From NCBI GenBank assembly GCA_009760855.2, contig WPIO01000001.1, positions 23,825,001 through 23,887,000 on the forward strand: a stretch of DNA of 62,000 nucleotides. The letters are read 5' to 3'. Origin of the DNA: Cristatella mucedo (lineage: Eukaryota; Bryozoa; Phylactolaemata; Cristatellidae). The notes beneath the pieces are model-generated. The model made no database searches, had not been told where the DNA came from, and saw nothing but the letters and a program-made list of their open reading frames with translations. Positions 45,561 to 57,900 of the stretch are shown piece by piece (positions within the stretch are counted from its first letter, which is position 1; every line of letters begins with the position of its first letter). The translations under genes were made by a program, and so were the position numbers.

Positions 45561-48500
45561 CTGCAAAACAAGGGCAGCCTGCGATAGATGAGAGGCGGAG
45601 CCTGGCGAGCAATAAACAGCGAGATCTCTCCCTAGCAGGTGCAGGCTCGATCCTCACTAAATGACAATTGCCTGCTCATCTGGCATAACAAAGGCCTGAC
45701 GACGAGCAAAAAACAAGGTCATATGAGAGTGTAGCTCGTCGGAGCCAAATGCACATAACCCATGCAGCAGAGACTCGTTACTGGAGGGAAGTGCCTAAGT
45801 GTCTAGTTCATTCGTACAAACTGGCATAAACCGGTACACCGTAGGTGTAGGGGGCAGCTTGAAGTGCATCGGATTATGAATTGGCCATCTTCTTCAAAAC
45901 CATACGACGCCATGTGGGCAGTGATATCTTTGCATCTACACTATCGAGCTCCCCCTCATTAGCTCCAAGCCTCCCCCCTACCCTGACCATTAATGTGTGT
46001 GTGTGTGTGCAAAAAATGCTAACGAAAGGAATCATTAATAGGAGAAGCATTAAATGTAGCAAATTGTTCATGCTGCCACCTTTTTTAGCCTACTGTGTGA
46101 GAGAAACTATGCACAAAATTAATTTGTTTGAAGATTTCAGGTCAGTTCGGAAAGAGTTACGCTGTTCAAACGATAGTTTTTGGTAGCAAAATTAGAACAC
46201 GCCGGAGTAAGAATTTTGGACGTGCCGGGTATCCCCTTCTAGAAAATTCACATCAGCGATTGTCTGGCACTAGTTTCGGAAAAGGTTTAGCTGATTCAGC
46301 AGCCTCATTTGCATGAAGTGGCAGAAGAGTTTTAGCGGCTATGACCACTGCTTGCAGTGGGCAATACAGGATCGCCCACTGCAGTGCTCGAACCCATGAT
46401 TTGGATCGTGAAGAGTGAGCACCTTACTCCTCGGCTAAGACTCAGAGGCAAAAGTTCAAGGTTTGAGACGTGGTTTTGTGCGTGCCTAGACACAAGGCAG
46501 ACCTGGCTCGATAATATGCAAGAAATTGACCGAGCGTTTAGAGCAAGAAAACAGCCAAGTACGTTTCCTAATAATAATAATAATAATAATGCACCTGATA
46601 AAGCACCCTCAGAGAACTCAATCTCTTCCTAGGTCTTCCTAGGTGCTTTACATTTGCTGCAAAGGGAAATGCTATTGAATGGTGAGTAATATCATGCTTG
46701 AAAAACAAACAACAGGAATAACATGGTTAGGGGTGACATGCACAGGGTCAGCATGCAAATGTAGTTCATGGCAGCATGCACAGTGTCAGCACGCATAAGC
46801 ACATCAAGGATGAATTACAGGGACCCCCTAAATGCTGTCCTAAATAGGTGTGCTTTTAAGTTCTTTTTAAATGTGGTCAAGTCAGGGGATGTTGCGACGA
46901 AAGACGGGAGTGAGTTCCAGGCTTTGGGAGCATACAAACTAAATGCAAAGGATTTGAGGTTTGTACGAGGTATTGGTAGACGGTTGGATTCCGAAAAGCG
47001 GGTGGTAAGATGCTTGGCCTGGTGGGGGAGTTGATCTGAGAGATAGGCTGGAGCCATAGAATGAAGTGACCTAAAAGTGAGCGAGAAAACCTCGAAGTCG
47101 ATCCGTTGCTTGACTGGTAGCCAGTGCAGGTCGACGAGAAGTGGAGTAATGTGGCAACTGCGACGCTCACGACAGACAAGCCTAGCTGCCGAGTTTTGCA
47201 CCAGCTGCAATCGCCTGATCGCACATGCTGGTAGGCCAGTAAGCAGTGAGTTGCAGAAGTCGATACGGGATGTCACGAATGCATGGACCAACTTAGATGT
47301 GGTATCTTTATCTAAACAAGCCCGAATTTTAGCAATGTTGTGAAGCTGAAAATAGGCGGATTTGACTGTGGAGCTGATATGGTCGTCTAACGAGAGGTCG
47401 CTTTCCTGATGAAGAAAGAGATGCAGGGCTGTAAAATACTGCTTTAGAGGGTTGCCAAAACTCGACATGCTAAAACCCTGGTAATTTGCATGCGTAATAG
47501 GTTTTCATTAAAATTAAAGGCTCTTCTGTCGACACACAAAAGAGGTTGTTAATCAGCTAGAATTTCTTTAATGCGTGGCATACATAGCATAATTATGTAC
47601 AAAACCATGCAAAGTGTTCTTGATTTTGAAATGGTTCTTTTCAAATAAAGTAATTAAATATGGTGTGTAATCTTAGAGAGTAAACAATAATATGACGGCA
47701 ACAGGGATATCGGAAAATAAACATCTCCGATGTTACAGAGCATCAAACTGTTGTCCACAGGGTTCTCTCGCCTCTTTATTAGCATAACCACGATTCCTGA
47801 GCTGAACAGTTACATACGAGATAAGAATGGACTGGTGTGGTAGTACAGATGTTCGGTCACGTTAATGCATGCATTTGGCAGTCTCCGGGACACGGAGCAA
47901 ACAAGCTAAGGTTAGCAATAATGAGTTTCTTATAAGCAGAGTATTCCTATATCCGATATTCCTATATGCGGAGTCGACTGCACACTGTTCAAGCCACCGA
48001 GTTAGAAGCTGCTATAAGCTAGGGCCCACACTAAAGGCACACTATTTTCATAATGTCTTGCAAAGGGCATACTGTTCAACAACTTGGTGAAGGCTTTCAA
48101 ATCTCAGCAATATTGTAAACGTTGAGCCGAATACAACCTGCTTTTCGGGACATTGGATTACAAAACTCAAGCCACTTGCTACGATAAATGACACCACCGG
48201 TCTACCATAGAAGGTATTGTACCCATCGAGCAGAAGTAAAAGCCCATGACTGCTTGTGAGATTCTCTGCTCGTAAGTGAACTTGATCTTGACTAAGAAGA
48301 TGAGCCACATCGGAACTCAATTCCCAATAGACATACAGATTTGGAGAAGATGGGTCAGTGAATGACAAACCACGATCGTTACAACGGCCTCCAATCTGTA
48401 AGGAAGCTGTAGCCTTAGTAATACATGACGGTTGTTGTAATTAGATTTACAACTGCAAACTGGATTTTGCTACAAACTTATGTACTACACTTTCATACGC

Positions 48501-48859
48501 AGTGTACTTTTGAGACCTCAAACGTAGCTAGTATGCTCCAGTCTGGGTTTAGAGCTAATCACTCCACAGAGCCAGCATTGCTTAGGGTTTATAACGACTT
48601 TCTCAAGAATGCAGACTTGGGTAAAGGCTCTCTGCTTGTTCTGTTTGATCTTTCGGCAGCGTTCGATATTATTAATCACCAAGTCCTTCTTGAGCATCTC
48701 ACATCTCTCGTGGGCATCGCTGGCACTGCACTGCAATGGTTCAGATCCTATCTCAATAACAGACTCCCGAGTATTGATGTGAATGGACAAAGGTCATCCG
48801 TGGAACAGCTGAAATATGGGGTACCTCGGGTCTCTGTGCTCGGTCTGTCTTTTCAGTTT

Positions 48860-48944
<85 letters not shown>

Positions 48945-51900
48945 CTGATGTGACAGCCAAGCACAATACAGGCTGTCACTTCTATGAAGATGACACTCAG
49001 GTTTACCTTTGCTTTGATCCCTCCCAGCCTTCGAGCACATTGAATTTCCTACACATCCTTGCTGCATGTATTGATGACATCCCCACATGGATGGTAGCAA
49101 ACTTTCTTAAATTGAATGAAGACAAAACCAGCTATTTAAAGAAAAACCAAGTGTGATTCAGAAATCGGAAAAGCTAACGCTCAAAATCGGCTCAGCTAGC
49201 ATCCTGTTAAATCTGCATGTAATCTAGGTCTATTGTTGAAAAGTGACCTTTCGCTAGACGACCACATCAGCGCCACAGTAAAATCTGCCTTCTTTCAGCT
49301 GCACAAGATTGCTGAAATTCGGGCTTGCTTAGGCTGGGATACTACATCGAAACTGGTACATGCATTTGTTACATCCCGTCTCGACTTCTGTAACTCACTA
49401 CTTGCTGCTCTCCCGGTCTGTGATATTAGGCACTTACAGCCGGTGCAAAACTCTGCAGCTACACTTGTCTGTCGTGAGCATCACAATTGCCACATCCCAT
49501 CACTTCTCACCGACCTGCACTGGCTTCCAATCAAGCCGAAAGTATCGACTTCAAGGTTCTGTCACTTTCTTTTAGGTCCTTTCATTCTCTGGCTCCGGCA
49601 GACCTATCAGAACTATTCCCCCACGAGGCAAGGAATTGTGCAACCTGCTGTTTTGACTCGAATCGTTTAGCCATACCTCGTACGAACCTCAAAACCATTG
49701 GAGAACATGCCTTTAGTTCGTATGCTCCCAAAGCCTGGAATCCAATGCCGATGCAAGTCACAATGTCCCCTGACAAGACGACATTTAAAAAGAAGCTTAA
49801 AACGCATCTGTTTATTAAAGCATTTGGCTTGTCTTGATTATTCGTCCTTCGTGTGCATGTACCTGCTTACAATAGGTCTGCTTCTTGTAGATGTTACCAC
49901 CAATAATTTGGTAATGCTTTCTAAACAGCACTAACTGAATGATAGCATGCTGCTTTGCTGCTGGGTTAACGGCTATAAAGCATGCAACGACACACTTTCA
50001 TTCTGATGACACTCAGATGTACCTTTGCTTTGATCCCTTCCAGCCTTCGAGCACCTCAAATTCTCTCAACTCTGCCTGTATTCATGACATCCACACATGG
50101 ATGGCAGCAAATTTTCTAAAACTAAGCGATGATAAAACTAACTTACTACTTACTAACTTACTACTTATGGGCAAACCCAGTGTGATTCAGAAATTGGAAA
50201 GGCTGACGCTCAAAATTGGCTCTGCCAGCATATCTCCTGTTGAATCAGCTCGAAATCTAGGTGTCATGTTCCAAAGTGACCTCTCATTAGACGACCACAT
50301 CAGCTCCAGTCAAATCTGCCTACTTTCAGCTACATAACATTGATAAAATTCGGGCTTGTTTAGATAAGGATACCACGTCTAAATTGGCCCATGCATTTGT
50401 GACATCCCGACTTGATTTCTGTAACTGGCTGCTTACTGGCCTACCGGCATGTGCGATCAGGCGATTACAGCTTGTGTAAAACTCTGCAGCTAGGCTTGTC
50501 TGTCGTGAACGTCGCAGTTGCCACATCACACCACTTCTCGTCGACCTGTACTGACTACCAATCAAGTAACGGATTGACTTCAAGGTTTTGCCGCTCACTT
50601 TTAGGTCACTTCATTCTTTGGCTCCAGTATATCTTTCAGATCTACTCCCCCAAAAGACCTAGCATCGTACCACTCGCTTTTCGGAATCCAACAGCTTAAC
50701 AATACCTCGTACAAACCTCAAATCCTTTGGAGACCGTGCATTTAGTTCGTATGCTCCCGAAGCATGGAACTCCCTCCTGACTTGCGCCAGAACATCCCCA
50801 GACTTGACCACATTTAAAAAGAACCTAAAAACACACCTATTTAGGACAGCATTTAGTGGGTCCCTGTGATTCGTCCTTCATGTGTTTATGCGTGCTGACA
50901 CTGTGCATGCTGCCATTAACCACATTTGCATGCTGACCCTGTGCATTTCACCCCTAACCACGTTGTTCATCTTGTTTATCAAGCATGATATTACTCACGA
51001 TTCAATCGCGTTTCCCTTTGCAGCAAATGTAAAGCGCCTAGGAAGAGATTGAGTTCTCTGAGGGTGCTTTATCAAGTGCATTATTCTTATTATTATTATT
51101 ATTATTCTCTTTCTTAAAATCTCTCTGTAATGAAACAATATATTACTAGACACCTGATAAAGCAGGCTGAAGTTTAACAGTAGCATATGCATAGAGGACT
51201 AAATATGGGAGCATAGCTATTTTAATAATTTTGGGGATAGTAAATATGGAAAAAGGATCCTATGTAGAATGGCTAACATCAGCTCAGCTAGAAATTCTCC
51301 TTAAAATATATATATACATATAATCCATTTGTATAGCGGCCTAAGAGAACTTAATCTCTATTCAGGCACTTCACATATACCACGGGGCTCGAGCCCATGA
51401 CCTCGGCCAGACCTTGGTTGGGGTGAGCACCTTAACTACTAGGCCAAACCAGCGCATGTCAGAGTAAGGCTTCACGAAAATGCTGCCGCAGAGCAACATA
51501 TAAAAGAAGGTAGATACACAAATGTGGCCACTCTAGGCTACAGACGACCGTAGATAAGAGGACAACTGCCTGCGGCATCCCCTTGGCCATTTTCTTACTG
51601 CTGAAATACTTGGAGGAAGTGTAGTGCAGCAATGTATATTTCGGTACGCTAACGGTGCTAATATAAAATTACTATTCATATGGGGCAAACGTACCTTCAT
51701 TACAATTCGCTAGAACAAGTAATAGTATTCCAGCCATTTTCTGCTCAGCATTCGCAAGAAAACGAGATTCTGCAGAGAGACAAACGATCAGCACCATTCC
51801 CAGCGTCAGTACCGTCGCTTTTACGACGAGCATTAACAAGCAATATCACCGATGGCAGCCGCTAGCATAAACCAACGAACCCATAAAGTCGCGGCGGAAG

Positions 51901-54900
51901 CAAGAGTGCAGCGTGGCAGCGGCAGGCTCGCTGCCGCCGTCATCGGTGCTCGCCTTCAGCGCAGCGTCAAGCACGCCTACGGCGCAGCGCTGCGCCAGCT
52001 GCGTCTTGACGATCTGCTCACCGCACCCTGCAAAAGAGCACGCGCCCGCGCGACTTCCAAGACAGTGGGTTACATGCTGCGAGAGCAGGTACAAACCGAA
52101 AGCACGAGTGCAACCGCTCGCTGCATTAAGAGCACGCCACGCACCGCTGACGGATGCAGCAACCGTCACCGTCGCACAACTGTCCTTGCTCAGTGCATCC
52201 GATTCTGCCCAGCAGCCGCAGCCATACACGGCAGCCTACGGCAGACAGAGTCATTCTGTCAAGAGAGCAAGGGCTGGTCAAGGAGGCGCGTGGCTCTGAC
52301 AGTTCAGCGGCGCTCCTAAGGGAAGGAGCGCCAGCCGGTCGCATGCGTGAGAACGAGGCAACGCCTACTACCCACCTGCCCTACTCGGCCAGGCTGCTTG
52401 AGCAGTATACCACCGCTCGATACAGCACTGGCAGAATGGCCACGACGGTCTATGCACACGGCTCCCACCGTGTCCAAAAAGGGCTCCGCTGCTACGTACT
52501 CAGCGACGCCACTCGAGGATGCGCCGGCTGCGCTTTCGGCGAGCTACAACACGAAGCACACTACAGAAACTGCTACAGTACAGTGCAGTTCCGTGGCGAT
52601 CCAGAGCGTCTTGCCATCGCATGTTCCCATCGAACAAAGGTCAGCTGCAAAGGGTCAGCTGTCACCATCAGTTGGTCCGCAAAGGGGAACTGGGCGATCA
52701 GCTGCTGCTGCTGCAGCTACAGCTGCCATAGGCATGCCACCAATTGAATGACCGTGAGCAGCCCTGGGCAGATCAACCTGGCCCTAACACCTCAGGCCAG
52801 CTATCCCAGCAGTCCTGACAGAGCAGCCAGATGCAGTAGTGACTGAGGTAAGAAATCTGGAAAAATAAGCTTCAGAGCCAACCACCATCTCCACATCTTC
52901 TGACAGCGGGGGGGGGGGGGGGGGGCTTGCTAACCAAGCCCAACGCAATCAGGTGCTTGCAGCTGGTGTAAAACTCTGCAGCTAGGCTTGTCTGTCGCGA
53001 GCGTCGAAGTTGTCACATCACACCACTTCTTGCCGACCTGCACTGGCTATTAGTCAAACAACGGATCGACTTCAAGGTTTTGTCACTCACTTTTAGGTAA
53101 CTCCATTCTTTGGCTCCAGCCTACCTATCAGATCTACTCATCCACCAGGCTCAGCATCGTACTGCCTGCTTTTTGGAATCTAACTGTTTACCTATATCTC
53201 GTACGAACCTCAAATCCTTTGGAGATCGTGCATTTAGTTCGTATGCTCCCAAAGCCTGGAACTCACTCCCGACTTTCACCACGACATCCCCTGACTTGAC
53301 CACATTTAAACAGAAATTAAAAATGCACCTATTTATGACAGCATTTTGTGCATCCCTGTGACTCGTCTTTAAATGCTTATACATGCTGGCACTGTTGCAT
53401 GCTGCCACAAACCACACTTGCATGCTGACCCTGTGCATGTCACCCCTAATCATGTTATTCATGTTGTTTATCAAGCATGATACCAATAATCATTCGATCG
53501 TGTTTCCTTTGCAGCAAATGCAAAACATCTAGAAAGAGATTGAGTTCTCTGAGGGCACTTTATCAAGTGTATTATTATTAGTATTCTTATTACTAACTCT
53601 TTACTTAAGGGGATACGCGATGCAAAAGTCGTGAAAGCTGCAGTTCGTGCTCAGCCTTAGCGAAAAGTAGGCAGGGCTGTCGGCAATATACTGGCATTAA
53701 GTTGGGAACTCAAAAAAAATACGGGAAAGAATATGTGTAACATAAAAGCGCTCTTCTTAGATCGCATACTTTTTTTGCTTTTAAGTGAATCATGCAGCTA
53801 AGAGTTGAACGAATTGACTGCTGGATTCCAAGGATAAGAAGTCCCTAACAAGCAAAATGTCGTAAGCCAGGCTCATTAGGCAGGTAAGAGCCTGCAATAG
53901 TGTCTTTCCTATACCGCCGTGGTCTGTATTCTTTGCTCGACAGGAAGCAAGTGTTCAACTTGAACTTCAGCTTCAAGTTGATCGATTTGAACTTGCTGCA
54001 TTTGTCTACGCGTTGGGCCACCTAGTTTAAAAGGTTTTGAAGTCGATTCACCGATTGCTCAAACAATCTGTCAAGGAGTGAAGTGTAGTAGCCTGAGTAG
54101 TGGGCCAAATAGTTATTTGGCATTCGGCTGAATAGTAGCGGTCGGATCGAATACCAATAGTGGTTACGTGGCATACGGTTCTGCATATGCAGCTACTACA
54201 GCAAACGGGATAGAGTAACTCTTTCATAAACAGAATATATTTGTAAGGATTAATTCGCTTTAGTTGATGTGCTGCAGCTGCGAGACAGTACTCGTGCTGA
54301 ACAGGATGCTGAGCTGAAGCACGAACAGCTAGTAATGAAAAAATAACTGTTAGGCCTTATTGGATCAATTGTAAGCTGTCGAGATATAAAACAAGGATAC
54401 GTCTGTAACCATAGAAACAGAATTGAAAAACTATTGGCAGATTCATGCATTCCAAGAGACACTGATCCATCAGATTGGTGAAAAATTAAAATGGCAAGAT
54501 TTCCCACCTTGTGTACCACTGCAAAATGCTACCTTTCTGTGCCACCTATGAGCCAGCCAAACAAACGTCTCGTTAGTATAGCTGGCAATATTTAAGTGAA
54601 AAGCGAAGCTGCCTTATTGCTAACAACCTGGAACTATTGGTGTTTTTGAAAGCTTATGCAGCATTTGGCATTAACTGAACTGTAAGTAAAATTTTATAGG
54701 TTTACTTAAATTAGTTTCATTCCTAGTTTACATAGACTGCCTAATGATGCAAAATTAGTTAGCTGTTTCCAGTTGACTGTTTATTTTAGTTTTATGTATC
54801 ATATTTACCGAACTGCAACAACTGTGTACACATTAAATTTTGAATGTTGATAGTTGACCTATTATGTTCACGATTCGTATTCGGCCAAATAGTTTGTCTG

Positions 54901-57900
54901 GTATACACATTCAGCCAAATAGTGAAAACCAATTATTCGGTACAGCCCTAATCTATAGTTCTACTCTGGTGGATGGTAAAGCAATGACTGTCAAAAACAC
55001 GGGGAGATAAATTGCTAATTTGCATAAGCAGCTGCAACCTCCCATGCCGGACATCCTATGCTGTCGCTCGAAGTGACTGGCGCTTCCCAGCTTCAATTTG
55101 AGCCAGCCGAGTTGGTGTTTTGGTAATCTGCCAATGTTCGCATGACGACCGTAAGGCGCGCCCTGCACCTGCCTTTGGTAACCGATAGATATGCCTAAAT
55201 AGAATCTGTCCATAAAAATTACTGACTGATTTAACAGTCTCTTTTGTATAGCAACATAAGAGCCTTTTACGACTATCACCACTTGCAGCCAAGATAAAGG
55301 ATCGCTCACCAAAGGATTCGAACCCACTACCACGGAACTGAGGCCGTGAAAAGCAACCGCCTTACCTAGTGTGCATCACGGCTCACCGACCCATGATTCT
55401 AGACGGGGCTGTGGTTTCCACCTGCTGAGGACCAGCAAATTTTCACAGCAATTAATTGGGAACAAAAAAGAGCAAAGCAAGCTTAATATAACTGTATCAA
55501 TCGGAGCCAACAATGAGAAAAACAAGCAATAAAAGAACTACTCGGTGCCACACAGCGCCAAAACTCAACAGAAACACAGCATACGACAAACTCATACTAC
55601 AAGGTCAAAAACAGAAACAGACTGAGGATAAGATTTGAGCATTTCACGTCCTTGCCCGACAGCAGGCCACACCAGCTAGGCTGGGCTTACCACTAGCTCA
55701 GTGGACACTCGGGCCAGCATGGTCATGAAGCACTAAAATTTTCGGTAATTTTTCAACGGTGTAAGCTAATTTTGACCTAATGAGTTTGGACCCACCATTC
55801 GATAACGAGTGTTCCAAATAGTCTGCTAGAAGCAGCTAGAACATCTTTTAGGGTAATAATGATAATAACAAAACACACCCATCAGAGAACTCAATCTCTT
55901 TCTAGGCGCTTTACATCTGCTGCAAAGGAAAACGACCGGATGGTTAGTGGTATCGTGCTCGATAAACATCAAGAATAACATGGATAGGATATACTGTCAT
56001 CTCGAGAAAGTGTCAAACCTAGTTATGATTTAAAAATACAGCTATGTCCAAGAAGCGTCCAACGATTGACGTATAGAACGCCTTCAGGCACATTTGGAAG
56101 ATGGGGATCTTGGCAGTCTATAACCACTATCAAGTTTAGTTGATACAATAGTTATAATAATAACAATATTGACAATTACATAGCACCCCCAGAGAAGTAA
56201 ATATCTTTCCACACAAGAGGAGCAGATGATACTATGCCTGGCCTGATTGGGAAGTAGTTCAGATGAATAGACTGAAGAGACAAGAAAGAGAACCTTAAAG
56301 TGAGTGACAATATCTTGTATTCGATATGCTGCTTTATTGGGAGCCAGTGCAGTTCGGTGAGACGTGGTGTAATGTGAACATTGCGATGCTCACGACAGAC
56401 AAGCCTTGCTGTCGAGTTTGGCCAACTGTAAGTGCCTTACTGCACAGGTCGAAAGACGTACGAGTAGTTACAGAAGTTTGGACGAGTAGTTACAGAAGCC
56501 AAAACGAGTATTTACAGAAGTCGAGAAGAGAAGTTGCAGAAGTCGAGACGAGTATTTCCTGAAGTCGAGATTGGATGTCACCAATGAATTGACCCAATTT
56601 GATGTAATATCCTTGTCTAAGCAGGCCGGAATTTTTACAATGTAATGTAGCTGAAAGGAGGCCGATTTGACTATGGAGCTAGTGACGTCGGCTTCTTAAG
56701 GTCATTTTGGAACAGAACACCCAGATTTCGTGAAGATGCTATCAGAGATATGCTAGCCAAGCCCACTTTAAGGGTTACGTATGGTCATTTCTGAGTAACA
56801 CTAGGTTTGCTTATAACTGGTAAGTTGGCTTTATCTTTACTCAATTCGAGAAAGTTTGCTACCATTCAAGTGTGAATGTCAGCCATAGATGAATTTCAGT
56901 AATAGATGCAGTAAGGGAGCTGAGAGAGTTCGACGTGCTGAAAGGCAAGGAGGGAGAAAAGCTCAGGTACAGCTGAGTGACATTCGAATAGAAATGAGAG
57001 CATAAACTGTGCTTGGCGATTACAATGGCCATAGGGAGACTATAAATTGAGAAAGAAGTGGACCAAGCACAGATCACTGAGGTACCCGACACCGTACTTT
57101 GGAGGCTTCTCAAATGAGTGTTGCCCATTGATATAAATACACTAGGGCCTACCATTGAGCTAGGACCTAAACTATTGCGTAGCATCAGTGCCTGTGATGC
57201 CCAGGTGAGTAGAGAGGCGCTCGAGAAGGACTTGGGGATCAATAGCATCAAATGCTGCCGAAAGATCGAGCAAAATCAGCACAAAGATTACCTAGGTCCA
57301 CATTCCTGAGGTCGTTAAAATGTTCAGCAATGCTGACTAAGTTTTGATATAAGGGTTTAGCTCATCTGCCACTACTCGTTCAAATATCTTTGATAAGGAT
57401 AGCATAGCAAGACTGGGCAGAAGTTACTTAACATCTCCCAGAGACATGGCGTGGCCTTCACAATGAGGGGACCGAACAAGAGCTTTTTTTAAGTATGTAG
57501 GGATAAGACCTAAGGATAAGGACATATTTATCATGTTATCTACGAATGACTGCAGCATATCTATACATATCAGAAGGACAACAGTAGGTATGGGGTCCAA
57601 AAATCTATTAGTCTTCTTAAAATGGCTTACGAACTTCTGAGATGAGGTCGTTAAATGGCAGACTTGAAGGTACACTTTGAGGCATTGCAGAAAACTGGGA
57701 GAGAGGAGTGCGTTATGTTTGGATTGAGTCCATGTTTGCATCTATCTTGCTGACAAAAAAGCTAGAGAGGCGATCTGCTAAACCACAACAAGGATCACGA
57801 GGTAATGTGCTGACCTGGGAACGATTAAGGAGATGGTGATGGTCGAATATAGCATTTTTGGATTGTGCAATATTGATTGTAATATCTTTTTATAAAAAAA

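Larger units (their letters stand above)
45561..51694. other. 6.1-kb TASP1 intron packed with LINEs
   Basis: Holds a family-1 SINE, three L2-like copies (one sense, two antisense to TASP1), a family-2 SINE and an unidentified ORF at 48048-48395. Confidence 0.8.
51770..52750. other. GC-rich block coinciding with the TASP1 exon cluster
   Basis: Four TASP1 exons separated by introns of only 111-140 bases lie in CpG-rich DNA, while the introns on either side (6.1 and 7.5 kb) are AT-richer and full of LINEs. Plus-strand open frames here are shadows. Confidence 0.75.

Noticed and set aside
48048-48395. NACHT/NLR immune receptor exon
   Set aside because: Only one Walker-B-like string fits; P-loop and flanking motifs are absent.
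51852-52751. Plus-strand ORFs of 128-197 codons
   Set aside because: They are antisense to four TASP1 exons that carry diagnostic motifs on the minus strand.
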